Shown here piece by piece: positions 38,995 through 47,736 of a DNA stretch of 64,000 nt. Position numbers and translations under genes: made by a program. The notes below the pieces were generated by a model. That model did not search any database. It had not been told where the DNA came from and worked only from the letters and a program-made list of their open reading frames with translations. This stretch comes from Virgibacillus sp. AGTR (GTDB lineage: Bacteria > Bacillota > Bacilli > Bacillales > Amphibacillaceae). The stretch is from positions 1-64,000 of the forward strand of contig NZ_JAJERH010000010.1 in NCBI RefSeq assembly GCF_016919725.2, given 5' to 3'. Every line of letters begins with the position of its first letter. Positions within the stretch are counted from its first letter, which is position 1.

Positions 38995-39396
38995 TTAGTC
39001 GCGAAACCATCCCATTCTTTCATTTGGTTGTTGTGAAGAAGTGCTTTTATTTTGTTGAAATTGTCCAATAAGTTCTTGTATCGTCGTAATGGAGTCACTA
39101 AACTGTTCAATTTGCTTTTGAATTTTTTCTAGATCCATTGATTCTGTCATTTTCATTAACTGACTGAATAGCTCTGAATTTTTTTCCTTTTTTGCTTTTT
39201 CTTTTTGGGTTTTTGTTTGCGATTTATCACCCTTATATTTTTCCCAAAAAGGGTCATCTTCACCTAGTAATACCCATTTTTCATATGTTTCCTGCCATGG
39301 TCTACCACTTTTTCTTATATGCTCAATCAGCTTGGGATGTTCGTTGATAAATTGCTTAAATTCAAGGACTGAAGGGTGTAGTTTCTGGTCACTCAT
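38995..39396 (-). CDS. ylbD: YlbD family (putative spore coat) protein
   Basis: About 133 residues. Core SVLEFKQFINEHPKLIEHIRKSG and ETYEKWVLLGEDDPFWEKYK define the family; a Lys-rich segment (KTQKEKAKKEKN) and a helical Gln-rich tail follow. B. subtilis YlbD is annotated as a coat-associated protein. ATG at 39396 after GAGGTG is preferred over an in-frame ATG 19 codons upstream. Confidence 0.87.
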   Translation of the reverse strand: MSDQKLHPSVLEFKQFINEHPKLIEHIRKSGRPWQETYEKWVLLGEDDPFWEKYKGDKSQTKTQKEKAKKEKNSELFSQLMKMTESMDLEKIQKQIEQFSDSITTIQELIGQFQQNKSTSSQQPNERMGWFRD

Positions 39397-39510
39397 CCTC
39401 ATCACCTCTTTTAATACATAGTCATATGCACTATTTATTCTATGCATAGGCATGATAGATGTGATTCAAAATCAGCAAGCGAAGCATTATAAATCTTCGC
39501 TTGCTTACAA

Positions 39511-40578
39511 TTAGAACGCTTTTGCTAAGAAATTTTGTGTATAATATAAGCGGTAAACGCCTACCCCTAGGTGGGTATAATCATCACTCAGCAATGCCTT
39601 TCGATGCCCTTCACTATTCAACCATCCTTCCATAGCAGCTGCAGCATCTGGATATTGCGCGGCAATGTTCTCACCTGCTGATACGAATGAAACCTTCCCT
39701 TCATCTAACCGATCTTTTAAACCTCTTCCATCTAAACTAGAATGGGAAAAATAATTATTATCTGACATATCTTTACTATGCAGAAATGCTACTTCACCTA
39801 CAGATTTTTCCCATTTTAACGTTGTTTTCCCTTGCTTATGTCGCATCACATTTGTTATATCAAAAATCTGTTGTTCCATACCTTCCTCTACCTTTGCCCA
39901 TTGTTCGTTTGTTAAATCGGGCTGCTCAGGCAAATTCCCTCGGTACTGAAGCTCATAAGGCTGATGCTTTAATAACGTTTCCGCTTCTAACACTCGTACA
40001 GAGGATAATGTATTCGTAAATGTATCGAAATAGAGTTGCATAAAGACAGAATCGGATAATTTTACGAGTGGCCGCATTTTTTTATCTTCATCTTTAAGCA
40101 TAAACGTATATGAAGTTAATCCATTTCGATAAGTTACTTCATCTGAAAAATTAAACTGTTTGCTTATGTTTTCATAAGACTCGCCCAGTGTAACAGGCTT
40201 TATGTTAATATTATTTCCAGTTGCATAGATTGTTTGAATTTTATCATCTGCCACCCCAAATTGCACATAGGTTTCTTTTTGATCCGTATAAACCCACCAA
40301 GTGTATCCGTAAGCACTTGGATCTTTTCTAGTAGGTTTTCCCATGCTTTGAATTAATGCATCGGTTGATTTACCAAACCATTGAAAAAGTTCACCTGCTA
40401 ATGGAATTTCTTCCTTTTTCTCAGGTACAACTTTTGTTTTAAGTAATTGTTGCTTTTCTTTTACCGAATCACTAATTGATTCTATTGTTGCTTCCGGAGA
40501 CATATCATTTTGCTCCAAGAAATAGAATCCTACTACCGCTAATAGAGATAAAAGTATGATGCTTTTAATAAATCGCAT
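39511..40578 (-). CDS. ylbC: CAP-domain protein YlbC
   Basis: 355 residues. N-terminal membrane anchor or signal (FIKSIILLSLLAVVGFYFL), a CAP-associated domain at about residues 60-195 (GKSTDALIQSMGKPTRKDPS), and a C-terminal CAP/SCP domain with FLHSKDMSDNNYFSHSS, GENIAAQYPDAAAAMEGWLN and GHRKALLSDDYTHLGVGVY. Probably exported or surface-attached; ligand or activity unknown. Ends the ylbC-D-E-F-G neighbourhood. Confidence 0.92.
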   Translation of the reverse strand: MRFIKSIILLSLLAVVGFYFLEQNDMSPEATIESISDSVKEKQQLLKTKVVPEKKEEIPLAGELFQWFGKSTDALIQSMGKPTRKDPSAYGYTWWVYTDQKETYVQFGVADDKIQTIYATGNNINIKPVTLGESYENISKQFNFSDEVTYRNGLTSYTFMLKDEDKKMRPLVKLSDSVFMQLYFDTFTNTLSSVRVLEAETLLKHQPYELQYRGNLPEQPDLTNEQWAKVEEGMEQQIFDITNVMRHKQGKTTLKWEKSVGEVAFLHSKDMSDNNYFSHSSLDGRGLKDRLDEGKVSFVSAGENIAAQYPDAAAAMEGWLNSEGHRKALLSDDYTHLGVGVYRLYYTQNFLAKAF

Positions 40579-40813
40579 TATATAGTCTCCTTTTACGTTT
40601 TATGGTATATATATGATTCTAATATATAAATCATGCTATCTTCTCTATTATTTTAATGGTAATCATATAAAAAAATGCCAAGTTCGGCAAATAATTTCAC
40701 TTTCAAAATACGCAAATAGAACCCATTACAACAATTTCAGTCCTGCGAATATCCAATAGTTATATTAGCAGTCATCCTGTAGGAATTTATCCTATTTTTC
40801 AATATGTCTTTTC

Positions 40814-40852
40814 AATTGCAAGTTCTTGCAATTCATACTAATATAGTATAGT
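40814..40852 (+). promoter_or_regulatory. ylbA promoter with 9-2-9 palindrome over the -35 box
   Basis: AATTGCAAG TT CTTGCAATT is a perfect inverted repeat at 40814-40833. Its right arm includes TTGCAA (40826-40831), which with TATAGT (40847-40852) forms a promoter-like pair (15-bp spacer) 26 bp before the ylbA ATG. The 300-bp ylbC-ylbA gap shows no gene. Confidence 0.45.
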
Positions 40853-40878
40853 GAGGACTATTAGGTGAGGTGGATAAA

Positions 40879-41244
40879 ATGAGATTAGAAAATACAGGAC
40901 TGGAAGACTTGGTTATTGATTTAAAGCCACTGGATCATTTAACTGCTAAACATGCTTTTATTCGTGCAGGTCAATGGGATTATGAACGTGTCACTTATGA
41001 TTACCGAATGGATTCCAAAGAAAAGAATATTACATACTACATTCGAATTCAAGGCTATGCTGTTGAAGGTGATGTCGATCGTGGAAACGCCGTCATCAAA
41101 CTAATGACACCTTTATTAGGAAAGCACTATTACCCGCATGGGGTTGAATATGGAGAGGAAGAAGGCTTTCCAGAAAATTTAGTTGAACGTGCAAATAACT
41201 TAGTTAGTAAAGTGAAATCTGAAATTGAACAATTCAACCAATAA
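40879..41244 (+). CDS. ylbA: YugN-like family protein YlbA
   Basis: About 121 residues, starting MRLENTGLEDLVIDLKPLDH, with VTYDYRMDSKEKNITYYIRI and YYPHGVEYGEEEGFP. It resembles YugN/YlbA, family of unknown function. ATG at 40879 follows GAGGTGG; a GTG three codons earlier lies in the ribosome site. In B. subtilis ylbA also borders the cta genes. Confidence 0.85.
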   Translation: MRLENTGLEDLVIDLKPLDHLTAKHAFIRAGQWDYERVTYDYRMDSKEKNITYYIRIQGYAVEGDVDRGNAVIKLMTPLLGKHYYPHGVEYGEEEGFPENLVERANNLVSKVKSEIEQFNQ

Positions 41245-41255
41245 ATAACTAGCAG

Positions 41256-41293
41256 CCGACTACTCCTAAGTATGAGAGTAGCCGGTTTTTTTA
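41256..41293 (+). terminator. Terminator after ylbA
   Basis: Hairpin CCGACTACTC / GAGTAGCCGG with one mismatch and a ~10-nt loop, followed by TTTTTTT on the plus strand. Confidence 0.85.
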
Positions 41294-41458
41294 CACATTC
41301 CATGTATATATGTAACATAACATTTAGATATAAAAAGTATATAAGCCGTTGTGCATGGAAGTTTTTAGAAATATTATTCTGTTCAAATTCAAAAATAAAT
41401 GCTATATTTTTTATATATTTGTAACTGTTTTTTCTAGGAAAGGAGCCATCGTAATAAG

Positions 41459-42517
41459 TTGTTTCGAAATATGACAAAACGCCATTGGACACTCATTTTT
41501 TTAGGTATATTCATCATTTTAGTTGCGATTTTTATTTTGCCCATATCAATACCTTTGATTGTAGCATTTGTTTCTGCCCTTTTCCTAAATCCAGTAATTC
41601 GACTAATTCAAAGAAGATTAAAAGTCAACAGAAAAATCTCAGTGACTATCGTTTTCTTACTGTTTTTAATCGTACTTGGAGTAGCAGGGACCTTTACTGT
41701 TACAAGGGCTGTCACACAAGTAGTTAATTTTGTTGAAGATGTGCCTTCTCATTTCAATGAATTGAACCAAATCTATAGGGAATGGGAAACAGAAGTTCAG
41801 CAATATACAGATGATTTACCATCTGAATTTGTTAATCAGGTATCATCTAGCATTGAAGCCAATTTGAATGCACTAAGTGAAACTGCTAAAGAGAAATTCA
41901 CGCTTGATCGAATTGCACAAGTATTTGCAACGGTTCCTCAATACTTAATTAGTTTCATTGTCTATTTAATTGCTTTATTTTTATTTATGGTTGAACTACC
42001 ATTGCTAAAGGCCAAAATGTATCACGTAATGACGAAAGAAACAGCAGAAAAAGTATCGTTTATGAACGCAAGGCTGACGAGTGTATTTTTGGGTTTCTTC
42101 AAAGCTCAGTTTCTTGTGAGCCTTATTATTCTAGCTGTAACATTGATTGGATTATTTTTCATAGCACCTGAAGTAGCGATTATTATGTCATTAATCATTT
42201 GGGTGATTGACTTAATTCCAATCATTGGTTCAATTGCCATCCTTGGACCTTGGTCGATATTTATGTTCCTAGCTGGCGATACGGGGATGGGGATTCAACT
42301 CGCCGTGCTTGCTGTTATCCTACTTGCTATCCGTCGAACAGTTGAGCCAAAAGTGATGGGACAGCATATAGGATTGTCACCATTAGCCACCTTAATATCC
42401 ATGTTCATTGGACTAAAACTCCTAGGTCTATTCGGATTTATACTCGGTCCACTACTAGTAATCGCGTTTAATTCAGCAAAAGAGGCAGGTATTATTAACT
42501 GGAATATAAAAATATAA
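41459..42517 (+). CDS. AI-2E / YtvI-type transporter family membrane protein
   Basis: 352-residue membrane protein of the AI-2E family transporter superfamily (PerM/YtvI type). Paired N-terminal helices (about residues 10-50), an amphipathic extracytoplasmic-like middle domain (residues 80-150), and C-terminal helices with the motif IIGSIAILGPWSIFMFLAGD and GLKLLGLFGFILGPLL. Substrate unknown; it may move ions or small molecules. Start is the TTG at 41459; ribosome-site spacing is long, so an ATG at 41471 remains possible. Confidence 0.85.
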   Translation: MFRNMTKRHWTLIFLGIFIILVAIFILPISIPLIVAFVSALFLNPVIRLIQRRLKVNRKISVTIVFLLFLIVLGVAGTFTVTRAVTQVVNFVEDVPSHFNELNQIYREWETEVQQYTDDLPSEFVNQVSSSIEANLNALSETAKEKFTLDRIAQVFATVPQYLISFIVYLIALFLFMVELPLLKAKMYHVMTKETAEKVSFMNARLTSVFLGFFKAQFLVSLIILAVTLIGLFFIAPEVAIIMSLIIWVIDLIPIIGSIAILGPWSIFMFLAGDTGMGIQLAVLAVILLAIRRTVEPKVMGQHIGLSPLATLISMFIGLKLLGLFGFILGPLLVIAFNSAKEAGIINWNIKI

Positions 42518-42550
42518 AAAGAGTTAGAGGCTTAAGCCTCTAACTCTTTT
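42516..42550. terminator. Bidirectional terminator
   Basis: Near-perfect palindrome AAAAGAGTTAGAGGC TT AAGCCTCTAACTCTTTT between the convergent AI-2E family gene and ctaM. It serves both directions. Confidence 0.9.
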
Positions 42551-43006
42551 CTATGTTCCTAAAATTGCTTTTATTAAACTAGTTGTTTCTCCACCCTCAT
42601 AGAGTATATATAGTAAAAGATAAACAATTACTCCGGTAGACGCGCTTAAAAACCAAATTATACTCGTAATCGGACCTATTTTTCTATGTACGCTGATCTT
42701 ACGCTTAAATGCCAATACCAACGTTGTAATACCAAAAACAGCCCCCGTTGTAGCTAAGGTAATGTGAAAAATCAAGAAAATCGTATAATATATTTCAAGA
42801 TCCTCTGGTCCTCCAAAGCTCGTATTACCAATAAAAATAGTTCTTGATATATAAATAATAAAAAACAGCAATGCACTAATTGCAGCGGCAATCATCGTTT
42901 TCTTGTGGCTTTTCGCCTCTCCTTTAACAATAAATCGCCAGCCAAAAGCGACTAATACTGCACTAAGAACAATAAAAAACGTACTAATAGTGGGCAATAA
43001 AGGCAT
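42551..43006 (-). CDS. ctaM: DUF420 membrane protein, cytochrome oxidase maturation factor CtaM-like
   Basis: About 151 residues, four or more membrane helices, with conserved His residues in KGEAKSHKKTMIAA, IFLIFHITLATTGAVFG and KRKISVHRKIGPI. DUF420 proteins (YozB/CtaM) are required for heme-copper oxidase maturation in S. aureus. The position next to ctaG supports this. ATG at 43006 (MPLLPTIST) is the plausible start; the ribosome site is distant. Confidence 0.85.
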   Translation of the reverse strand: MPLLPTISTFFIVLSAVLVAFGWRFIVKGEAKSHKKTMIAAAISALLFFIIYISRTIFIGNTSFGGPEDLEIYYTIFLIFHITLATTGAVFGITTLVLAFKRKISVHRKIGPITSIIWFLSASTGVIVYLLLYILYEGGETTSLIKAILGT

Positions 43007-43383
43007 AGAAAATATGTGCTCCCTTCTAAAAATGCATAAGTAACTCAGCAAACCTCAAGATTATGCTTTTATATTTTATCATATTTTGTTAAAGGCTAAA
43101 ATCACGACGTCCTGATAAAGTCATTATGGACGAATCAGTTTTAGCTTATGCTTAAAAATACGGTTTCCATTTAAAATAGACTTACTGATACTATTTTTAC
43201 AACATAATGTCATATTATTAGTATTTCAATTTTACACCAGTATAAAAAAATTCCTAAACACAACAAAGCCCCCACCTAATTACCAAGTAACTAGATAAAA
43301 GAGGTGAGGCTTAGGACTAAAATTGCAATCAAGTAAAGTGCTGAAAACAATATTAGTAATCTTTCTATAGGAATAAATCTTTG
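43007..43383. other. Intergenic region ctaM-ctaG
   Basis: AT-rich 377-bp gap. On the minus strand AGCCTCACCT (43314-43305) can pair imperfectly with AGGTGGGGGCT (43277-43267), which may terminate the cta operon after ctaG, though the following U tract is poor. No open frame with a ribosome site was seen. Confidence 0.5.
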
Positions 43384-44283
43384 TTAATTTCTTATATCTG
43401 CTGGTATTGGATCGACTCTCAAGCTCTCTTGATTAAACCACTTAAAGAAAATTCTACCTAACAGAATACCATAGGTGATTTCCTGCATGATTTTCATAAT
43501 AATCCCACCTAATTGCTGATCCTCAACGGTACTCATTGGGGAGAACATTTCAGGTCCAGAAATGGAAAAAGATATTCCCTCTAGTACCTCTCCCGGAACG
43601 CATAAAGCAAGCGCCTGTAACCAGGCTCCATCTTGACTATATGCAGCAAATAAAGGATGGTCTGCAAATATGATCAACACACATGCTGGAGTGATTAACA
43701 CACCATTAGCAAAAATATACCCTATTTTCACTAGTGGTCGCATTGTATCCATTTCTTTAATTGGTGATAAGATTGGCCACCAAACAATGAAAGCTGCTGC
43801 AAGTATTACAAGCGAAATAGTTGTATGTGCAATCGGATTGGATTTAGCAAAGTCAAAGATTACAGGAATGTGATAGATGGAAAATAGTGCATTAAACAGG
43901 AGCAGTGAAATTAACGGTTTAGTTAATAAGTTAAAAAGCGGTTTAATAATTGGTGCTCCAATTACTTTTTTCCAAATCCAAGTTGGAATTCCCTTTATTA
44001 CGAGTATAGGAAATACTAAGTAGTAAATTGCCATCTGTACCATGTGAGCAGTTAGCATAATATGTGAAAGCAAATCTATCGGTGCTCCCTTAACTACGTA
44101 AAGTAAAAAGATTGCGATATAGAACATAACTTGCTGTTTACCCGTCGGTTTATCAGTTCCACCAAATTTATGACGATATGGACCTGTAACTAAAAAGTAA
44201 GCGACACCCAATCCGATTACAAATAATAGAAAATACGGACTCCATAAGGCACGAAATCCGAAGATCTGTAATTCTAGCCACAT
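43384..44283 (-). CDS. ctaG: Cytochrome c oxidase assembly factor CtaG
   Basis: 299-residue caa3-type CtaG, about seven membrane helices with histidines in LLSHIMLTAHMVQMAIYYLV and in FADHPLFAAY. It helps assemble the copper centre of cytochrome caa3. GAGGTGAATAATA precedes the ATG. In B. subtilis it directly follows ctaF; here elements A and B (615 bp) intervene. Confidence 0.94.
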   Translation of the reverse strand: MWLELQIFGFRALWSPYFLLFVIGLGVAYFLVTGPYRHKFGGTDKPTGKQQVMFYIAIFLLYVVKGAPIDLLSHIMLTAHMVQMAIYYLVFPILVIKGIPTWIWKKVIGAPIIKPLFNLLTKPLISLLLFNALFSIYHIPVIFDFAKSNPIAHTTISLVILAAAFIVWWPILSPIKEMDTMRPLVKIGYIFANGVLITPACVLIIFADHPLFAAYSQDGAWLQALALCVPGEVLEGISFSISGPEMFSPMSTVEDQQLGGIIMKIMQEITYGILLGRIFFKWFNQESLRVDPIPADIRN

Positions 44284-44394
44284 TATTATTCACCTCTATA
44301 AAAGGATTGTCCTCACTATTATAACTGAATATGAATATTAACACACACTTATAATGTGACGACTTTTAGAAAACACTAGCATAAAGCAAGAACA

Positions 44395-44593
44395 AAAGCG
44401 TAGCGCCGAATAGAAACGTAGCGACTGAAGCAAGTCAACCGCGATAAAAGAATCACGGTGAGCTCGCGAGCCGATGATGGCTTAGATTAGGACGATTCAT
44501 GAAGTAGCCTCGTTTCTGGGAGCTGGAACTGGACGTGACTTAACACGCGCCTATTTATCCACATGGGCTAATTTTATAATTTCCTAGACTAAG
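44395..44593 (+). repeat. Element A, copy 4
   Basis: AAAAGCGTAGCGCCGAATAG, ACGTAGCGACTGAAGCAAGT, TGAGCTCGCGAGCCGATGAT, GGCTTAGATTAGGACGATTC and TATAATTTCCTAGACTA. It is followed directly by element B copy 2, the same A-then-B arrangement as at 36087. Confidence 0.92.
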
Positions 44594-44595
44594 AA

Positions 44596-44894
44596 AAAGA
44601 GGCTGAGACAAAACACAACTTCTTTACTCAACATACGAATAATCATGTTATCAATAGGAGTATCATCGCCGCACCGCAAAAACATACTCGCTTTCCACGG
44701 ACACAGCCTCAGCTAACTTGGTAAAGAAAAACACGTTACCAAGTGGACCTTCGGACTCGTGCTGTTCCCGCCGGAATCTCGCTTATTTCAGGTGCTAAAT
44801 GAATTATTTTGATCAAAAAACGAACGATAATTATTTTCAACTAATCATCGTTCGTTTTTTTATTGTTTCTTCAATCTATTGTCTCAGCCTCTTT
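44596..44894. repeat. Element B, copy 2 with 16-bp terminal inverted repeats
   Basis: The best-preserved copy: left end AAAGAGGCTGAGACAA (44596-44611) and right end TTGTCTCAGCCTCTTT (44879-44894) are perfect inverted repeats over 16 bp. Inside are ACTTGGTAAAG, a GTTCCCGCCGG block, and a terminator-like hairpin ACGAACGATAATTA / TAATCATCGTTCGT with flanking A/T runs (44815-44861). The right end lies 4 bp from the ctaF stop. It has no coding capacity. Confidence 0.92.
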
Positions 44895-44898
44895 TATC

Positions 44899-45213
44899 CT
44901 ACCACCAAACAATGGCTACTAATGCTGCTACCGTTAATATAGCAGCCCATATACCACCATAAATCATCATGGATGGAAACTCATGTCCCTTATCCTTCAT
45001 ATGCATAAAATAATAGAACTGAAATGCTACTTGAACTACTGCTAAAATTAGCAGTAGAGGAATAGCGAACATTTTATCCATTGCTTCAGTTGCAACAATA
45101 GCAAAAGCTATAATGGTAAATCCAATCATAAGAGCAAAAGTAATAAGTTGCTTCTTCATTTCTTCTTTATTCTTTTGCTTTTGGAACGAATTGATATTGG
45201 TGTTATCCGTCAT
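44899..45213 (-). CDS. ctaF: Cytochrome c oxidase subunit IV (caa3)
   Basis: 104 residues with three membrane helices (LITFALMIGFTIIAFAIV, FAIPLLLILAVVQVAFQFY, IWAAILTVAALVAIVWW) and the histidine-containing FMHMKDKGHEFP. Small caa3 subunit. AGGTGGG precedes the ATG; only 3 bp separate it from ctaE. Confidence 0.93.
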   Translation of the reverse strand: MTDNTNINSFQKQKNKEEMKKQLITFALMIGFTIIAFAIVATEAMDKMFAIPLLLILAVVQVAFQFYYFMHMKDKGHEFPSMMIYGGIWAAILTVAALVAIVWW

Positions 45214-45216
45214 GAA

Positions 45217-45837
45217 TTAACCCACCTTTCCCATTAGGTATACAACCGTAAAGATAAATACCCATACGACATCAATAAAGTGCCAATACAAGCTGAATGT
45301 GTAATATTTTGGTGCATTATATAGGTTTAAACCACGCTTCGCATTTCGAACCATAATGGCAATTAACCAACTAAGCCCAAACGCTACGTGCCCTCCATGG
45401 AAACCTACTAACGTATAGAACGCTGAACCAAAAGCAGACGATCTAAACGTAAAATGATACTCGTGAATATAATGATAAAACTCATATATTTCACAAGCTA
45501 GGAATCCAATACCAAGAAATGCAGTGATCCCTAACCATAATTGCATTTTCTTAAAGTCATTGTTCTTCATATGATACATCGCATACACACTAGTAAGTGA
45601 ACTAGTTAATAAAAGCATTGTCATTAGAAAAACAAGCTCTAAGCCAAAAATTTCTTCACCAGCAGGACCGTCTGCAGTTGAATTTCTCAATGCTAAGAAA
45701 GTCCCAAACAGACTGGCGAATAAAACTGTCTCACCGCCTAAGAAGAACCATAGCCCAAGGAATTTATTTTTACCTTCAAGGGTAGCCTTTTCTGGTTCCT
45801 GAGGCATCGTTTCTGGATTTAAGGAATGATCGTGACT
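45217..45837 (-). CDS. ctaE: Cytochrome c oxidase subunit III (caa3)
   Basis: 206 residues, five membrane helices; subunit III motifs GLWFFLGGETVLFASLFG, FYTLVGFHGGHVAFGLSWL and YWHFIDVVWVFIFTVVYL. ATG at 45837 follows GGGAGG and begins 4 bp after the ctaD stop; an in-frame upstream start inside ctaD is rejected. Confidence 0.95.
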   Translation of the reverse strand, partial: SHDHSLNPETMPQEPEKATLEGKNKFLGLWFFLGGETVLFASLFGTFLALRNSTADGPAGEEIFGLELVFLMTMLLLTSSLTSVYAMYHMKNNDFKKMQLWLGITAFLGIGFLACEIYEFYHYIHEYHFTFRSSAFGSAFYTLVGFHGGHVAFGLSWLIAIMVRNAKRGLNLYNAPKYYTFSLYWHFIDVVWVFIFTVVYLMGKVG

Positions 45838-45841
45838 CATA

Positions 45842-47695
45842 TTAGTCAGCCTCCCTTTCAAGTTCTTCTTTGGTAATATGAAAGCCATGGTAATCTTTCA
45901 AAGAGCGAATAAGCATACAAGCTAGCGCAATACCCATACCGGCAAACACAGCTACTAACCATGCTTTTTGATCCACCTGATAAATAAATCCAAACCCTGC
46001 AATAAAGAAACCTAATGACATGATGAAAGGTAAAATAGATCCATCAGGCATATGAATGTCCCCAAGTGGCTCGGCGGCAGTCATTTCACCCTTACCTTCC
46101 GTTTTCTCAATCCATAGTGGATCAAGCCCACGTACAAGTGGTGTTTGCTTAAAGTTATAGAACGGTGGTGGAGAAGGAATAGCCCATTCTAACGTACGAC
46201 CGTCCCAAGGATCCGCTGGAGCTTTTTCTCCTTTAACAGATGTATAGATGATGTTAATAACAAATAAAAGACCTCCAACACCCATTAACAGTGCTCCTAT
46301 AGTACTAACTAGGTTACCTATATCCAAGCCTTGATCCTCTAAGAATACCCAATAGCGTCGAGGCATACCCATTAGACCTAAAAAGTGTTGAATAAAGAAA
46401 GTTAAATGGAAGCCGATAAAGAATAACCAGAACGATAATTTACCTAAGGCTTCATTTAGAATTTTTCCAAACATCTTCGGCCACCAATAATGTAAGGCTG
46501 CCAAAATACCAAATACTACTCCACCTACAATAACATAGTGGAAGTGAGCTACAACAAAATAAGAATCGTGATATTGATAGTCTGCAACAGCTGAGGCAAG
46601 CATTACCCCTGTCATTCCACCGATTGTAAATGATGGAATAAATGCTAATGACCAAAGCATTGCGGAATTAATCGTAATGCTACCGCCCCACATTGTTGCC
46701 AACCAGTTAAAGATCTTAATACCAGTAGGTACGGCGATCGCCATCGTAGCAATCGCAAAAATAGCATTAGCAACAGGTCCAAGACCCACGGTAAACATAT
46801 GGTGTGCCCAAACCATAAAACCTAAGAATGCGATCAGTATTGTAGCAAATACCATGGCAGTATAACCGAATAATCGCTTCTTAGAGAAGGTTGCGAATAT
46901 ATCACTAAACACACCAAATGCTGGAAGTATTAAAATGTAAACCTCTGGATGACCAAATATCCAAAATAGATGCTGCCAGATAACTGCATTTCCTCCAAGC
47001 GAAACTTCAAAGAACGCAGATCCGAACATACGGTCAAACATTAATAAAAACAGTCCAACTGTTAAAGCTGGAAAGGCAAATAAAATGAGCACGCTTGTTA
47101 CAAATGTCGTCCAAGTGAAGAGCGGCATACGCATATATGTCATGCCTGGTGCACGCATTGTAACTATTGTTACTAAAAAGTTAATACCACCCATTAATGT
47201 CCCTGCACCCGAAATCTGGAGACCTAGGATATAAAAGTCCACTCCATGACCAGGAGACGTGGTTGATAATGGTGTGTAGGCAGTCCAACCTGCATCAGGA
47301 GCGCCTCCGAGGAACCAGCTACAGTTTAAAAGAACCCCACCAAACATAAATAGCCAAAACCCAAGTGAATTTAAAAATGGAAAGGCTACATCTCGTGCCC
47401 CAATCTGTAAGGGCATAATAGCGTTCATTATTCCTAGCAATAATGGCATAGCTGCAAGGAATATCATAGTCGTACCATGCATCGTTATCATTTCATTATA
47501 TAAACCTGCACTTAAAAAATCATTCTCAGGTTTAATCAGTTGTATACGAATAAACAATGCTTCAAGTCCGCCAAGTAGGAAAAAGAAGCCACCGCCGAAT
47601 AAATACAAATGCGCAATTTTCTTATGATCGACTGTGGTTAAATAATCCCAAATAACAGCACCGAAGCCTTTCTTTTGAGCAGCTGCAATACTCAA
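45842..47695 (-). CDS. ctaD: Cytochrome c oxidase subunit I (caa3)
   Basis: Heme-copper oxidase catalytic subunit; 617 residues, at least 12 helices plus C-terminal extra helices. WQHLFWIFGHPEVYILILPA carries the copper-B His and its cross-linked Tyr; further heme ligands lie in MWAHHMFTVG and VVAHFHYVIVGG. Start TTG follows GGGAGG by 8 bp. Between ctaC and ctaE. Confidence 0.97.
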   Translation of the reverse strand: MSIAAAQKKGFGAVIWDYLTTVDHKKIAHLYLFGGGFFFLLGGLEALFIRIQLIKPENDFLSAGLYNEMITMHGTTMIFLAAMPLLLGIMNAIMPLQIGARDVAFPFLNSLGFWLFMFGGVLLNCSWFLGGAPDAGWTAYTPLSTTSPGHGVDFYILGLQISGAGTLMGGINFLVTIVTMRAPGMTYMRMPLFTWTTFVTSVLILFAFPALTVGLFLLMFDRMFGSAFFEVSLGGNAVIWQHLFWIFGHPEVYILILPAFGVFSDIFATFSKKRLFGYTAMVFATILIAFLGFMVWAHHMFTVGLGPVANAIFAIATMAIAVPTGIKIFNWLATMWGGSITINSAMLWSLAFIPSFTIGGMTGVMLASAVADYQYHDSYFVVAHFHYVIVGGVVFGILAALHYWWPKMFGKILNEALGKLSFWLFFIGFHLTFFIQHFLGLMGMPRRYWVFLEDQGLDIGNLVSTIGALLMGVGGLLFVINIIYTSVKGEKAPADPWDGRTLEWAIPSPPPFYNFKQTPLVRGLDPLWIEKTEGKGEMTAAEPLGDIHMPDGSILPFIMSLGFFIAGFGFIYQVDQKAWLVAVFAGMGIALACMLIRSLKDYHGFHITKEELEREAD

Positions 47696-47736
47696 ATTTT
47701 AAACCTCCCTTTTACTTCTTCCACCCTTTAGTTTAA

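Noticed and set aside
41130-41492. 120-codon minus-strand open frame
   Set aside because: It is antisense to the 3' end of ylbA and the AT-rich leader of the permease gene; implausible protein.
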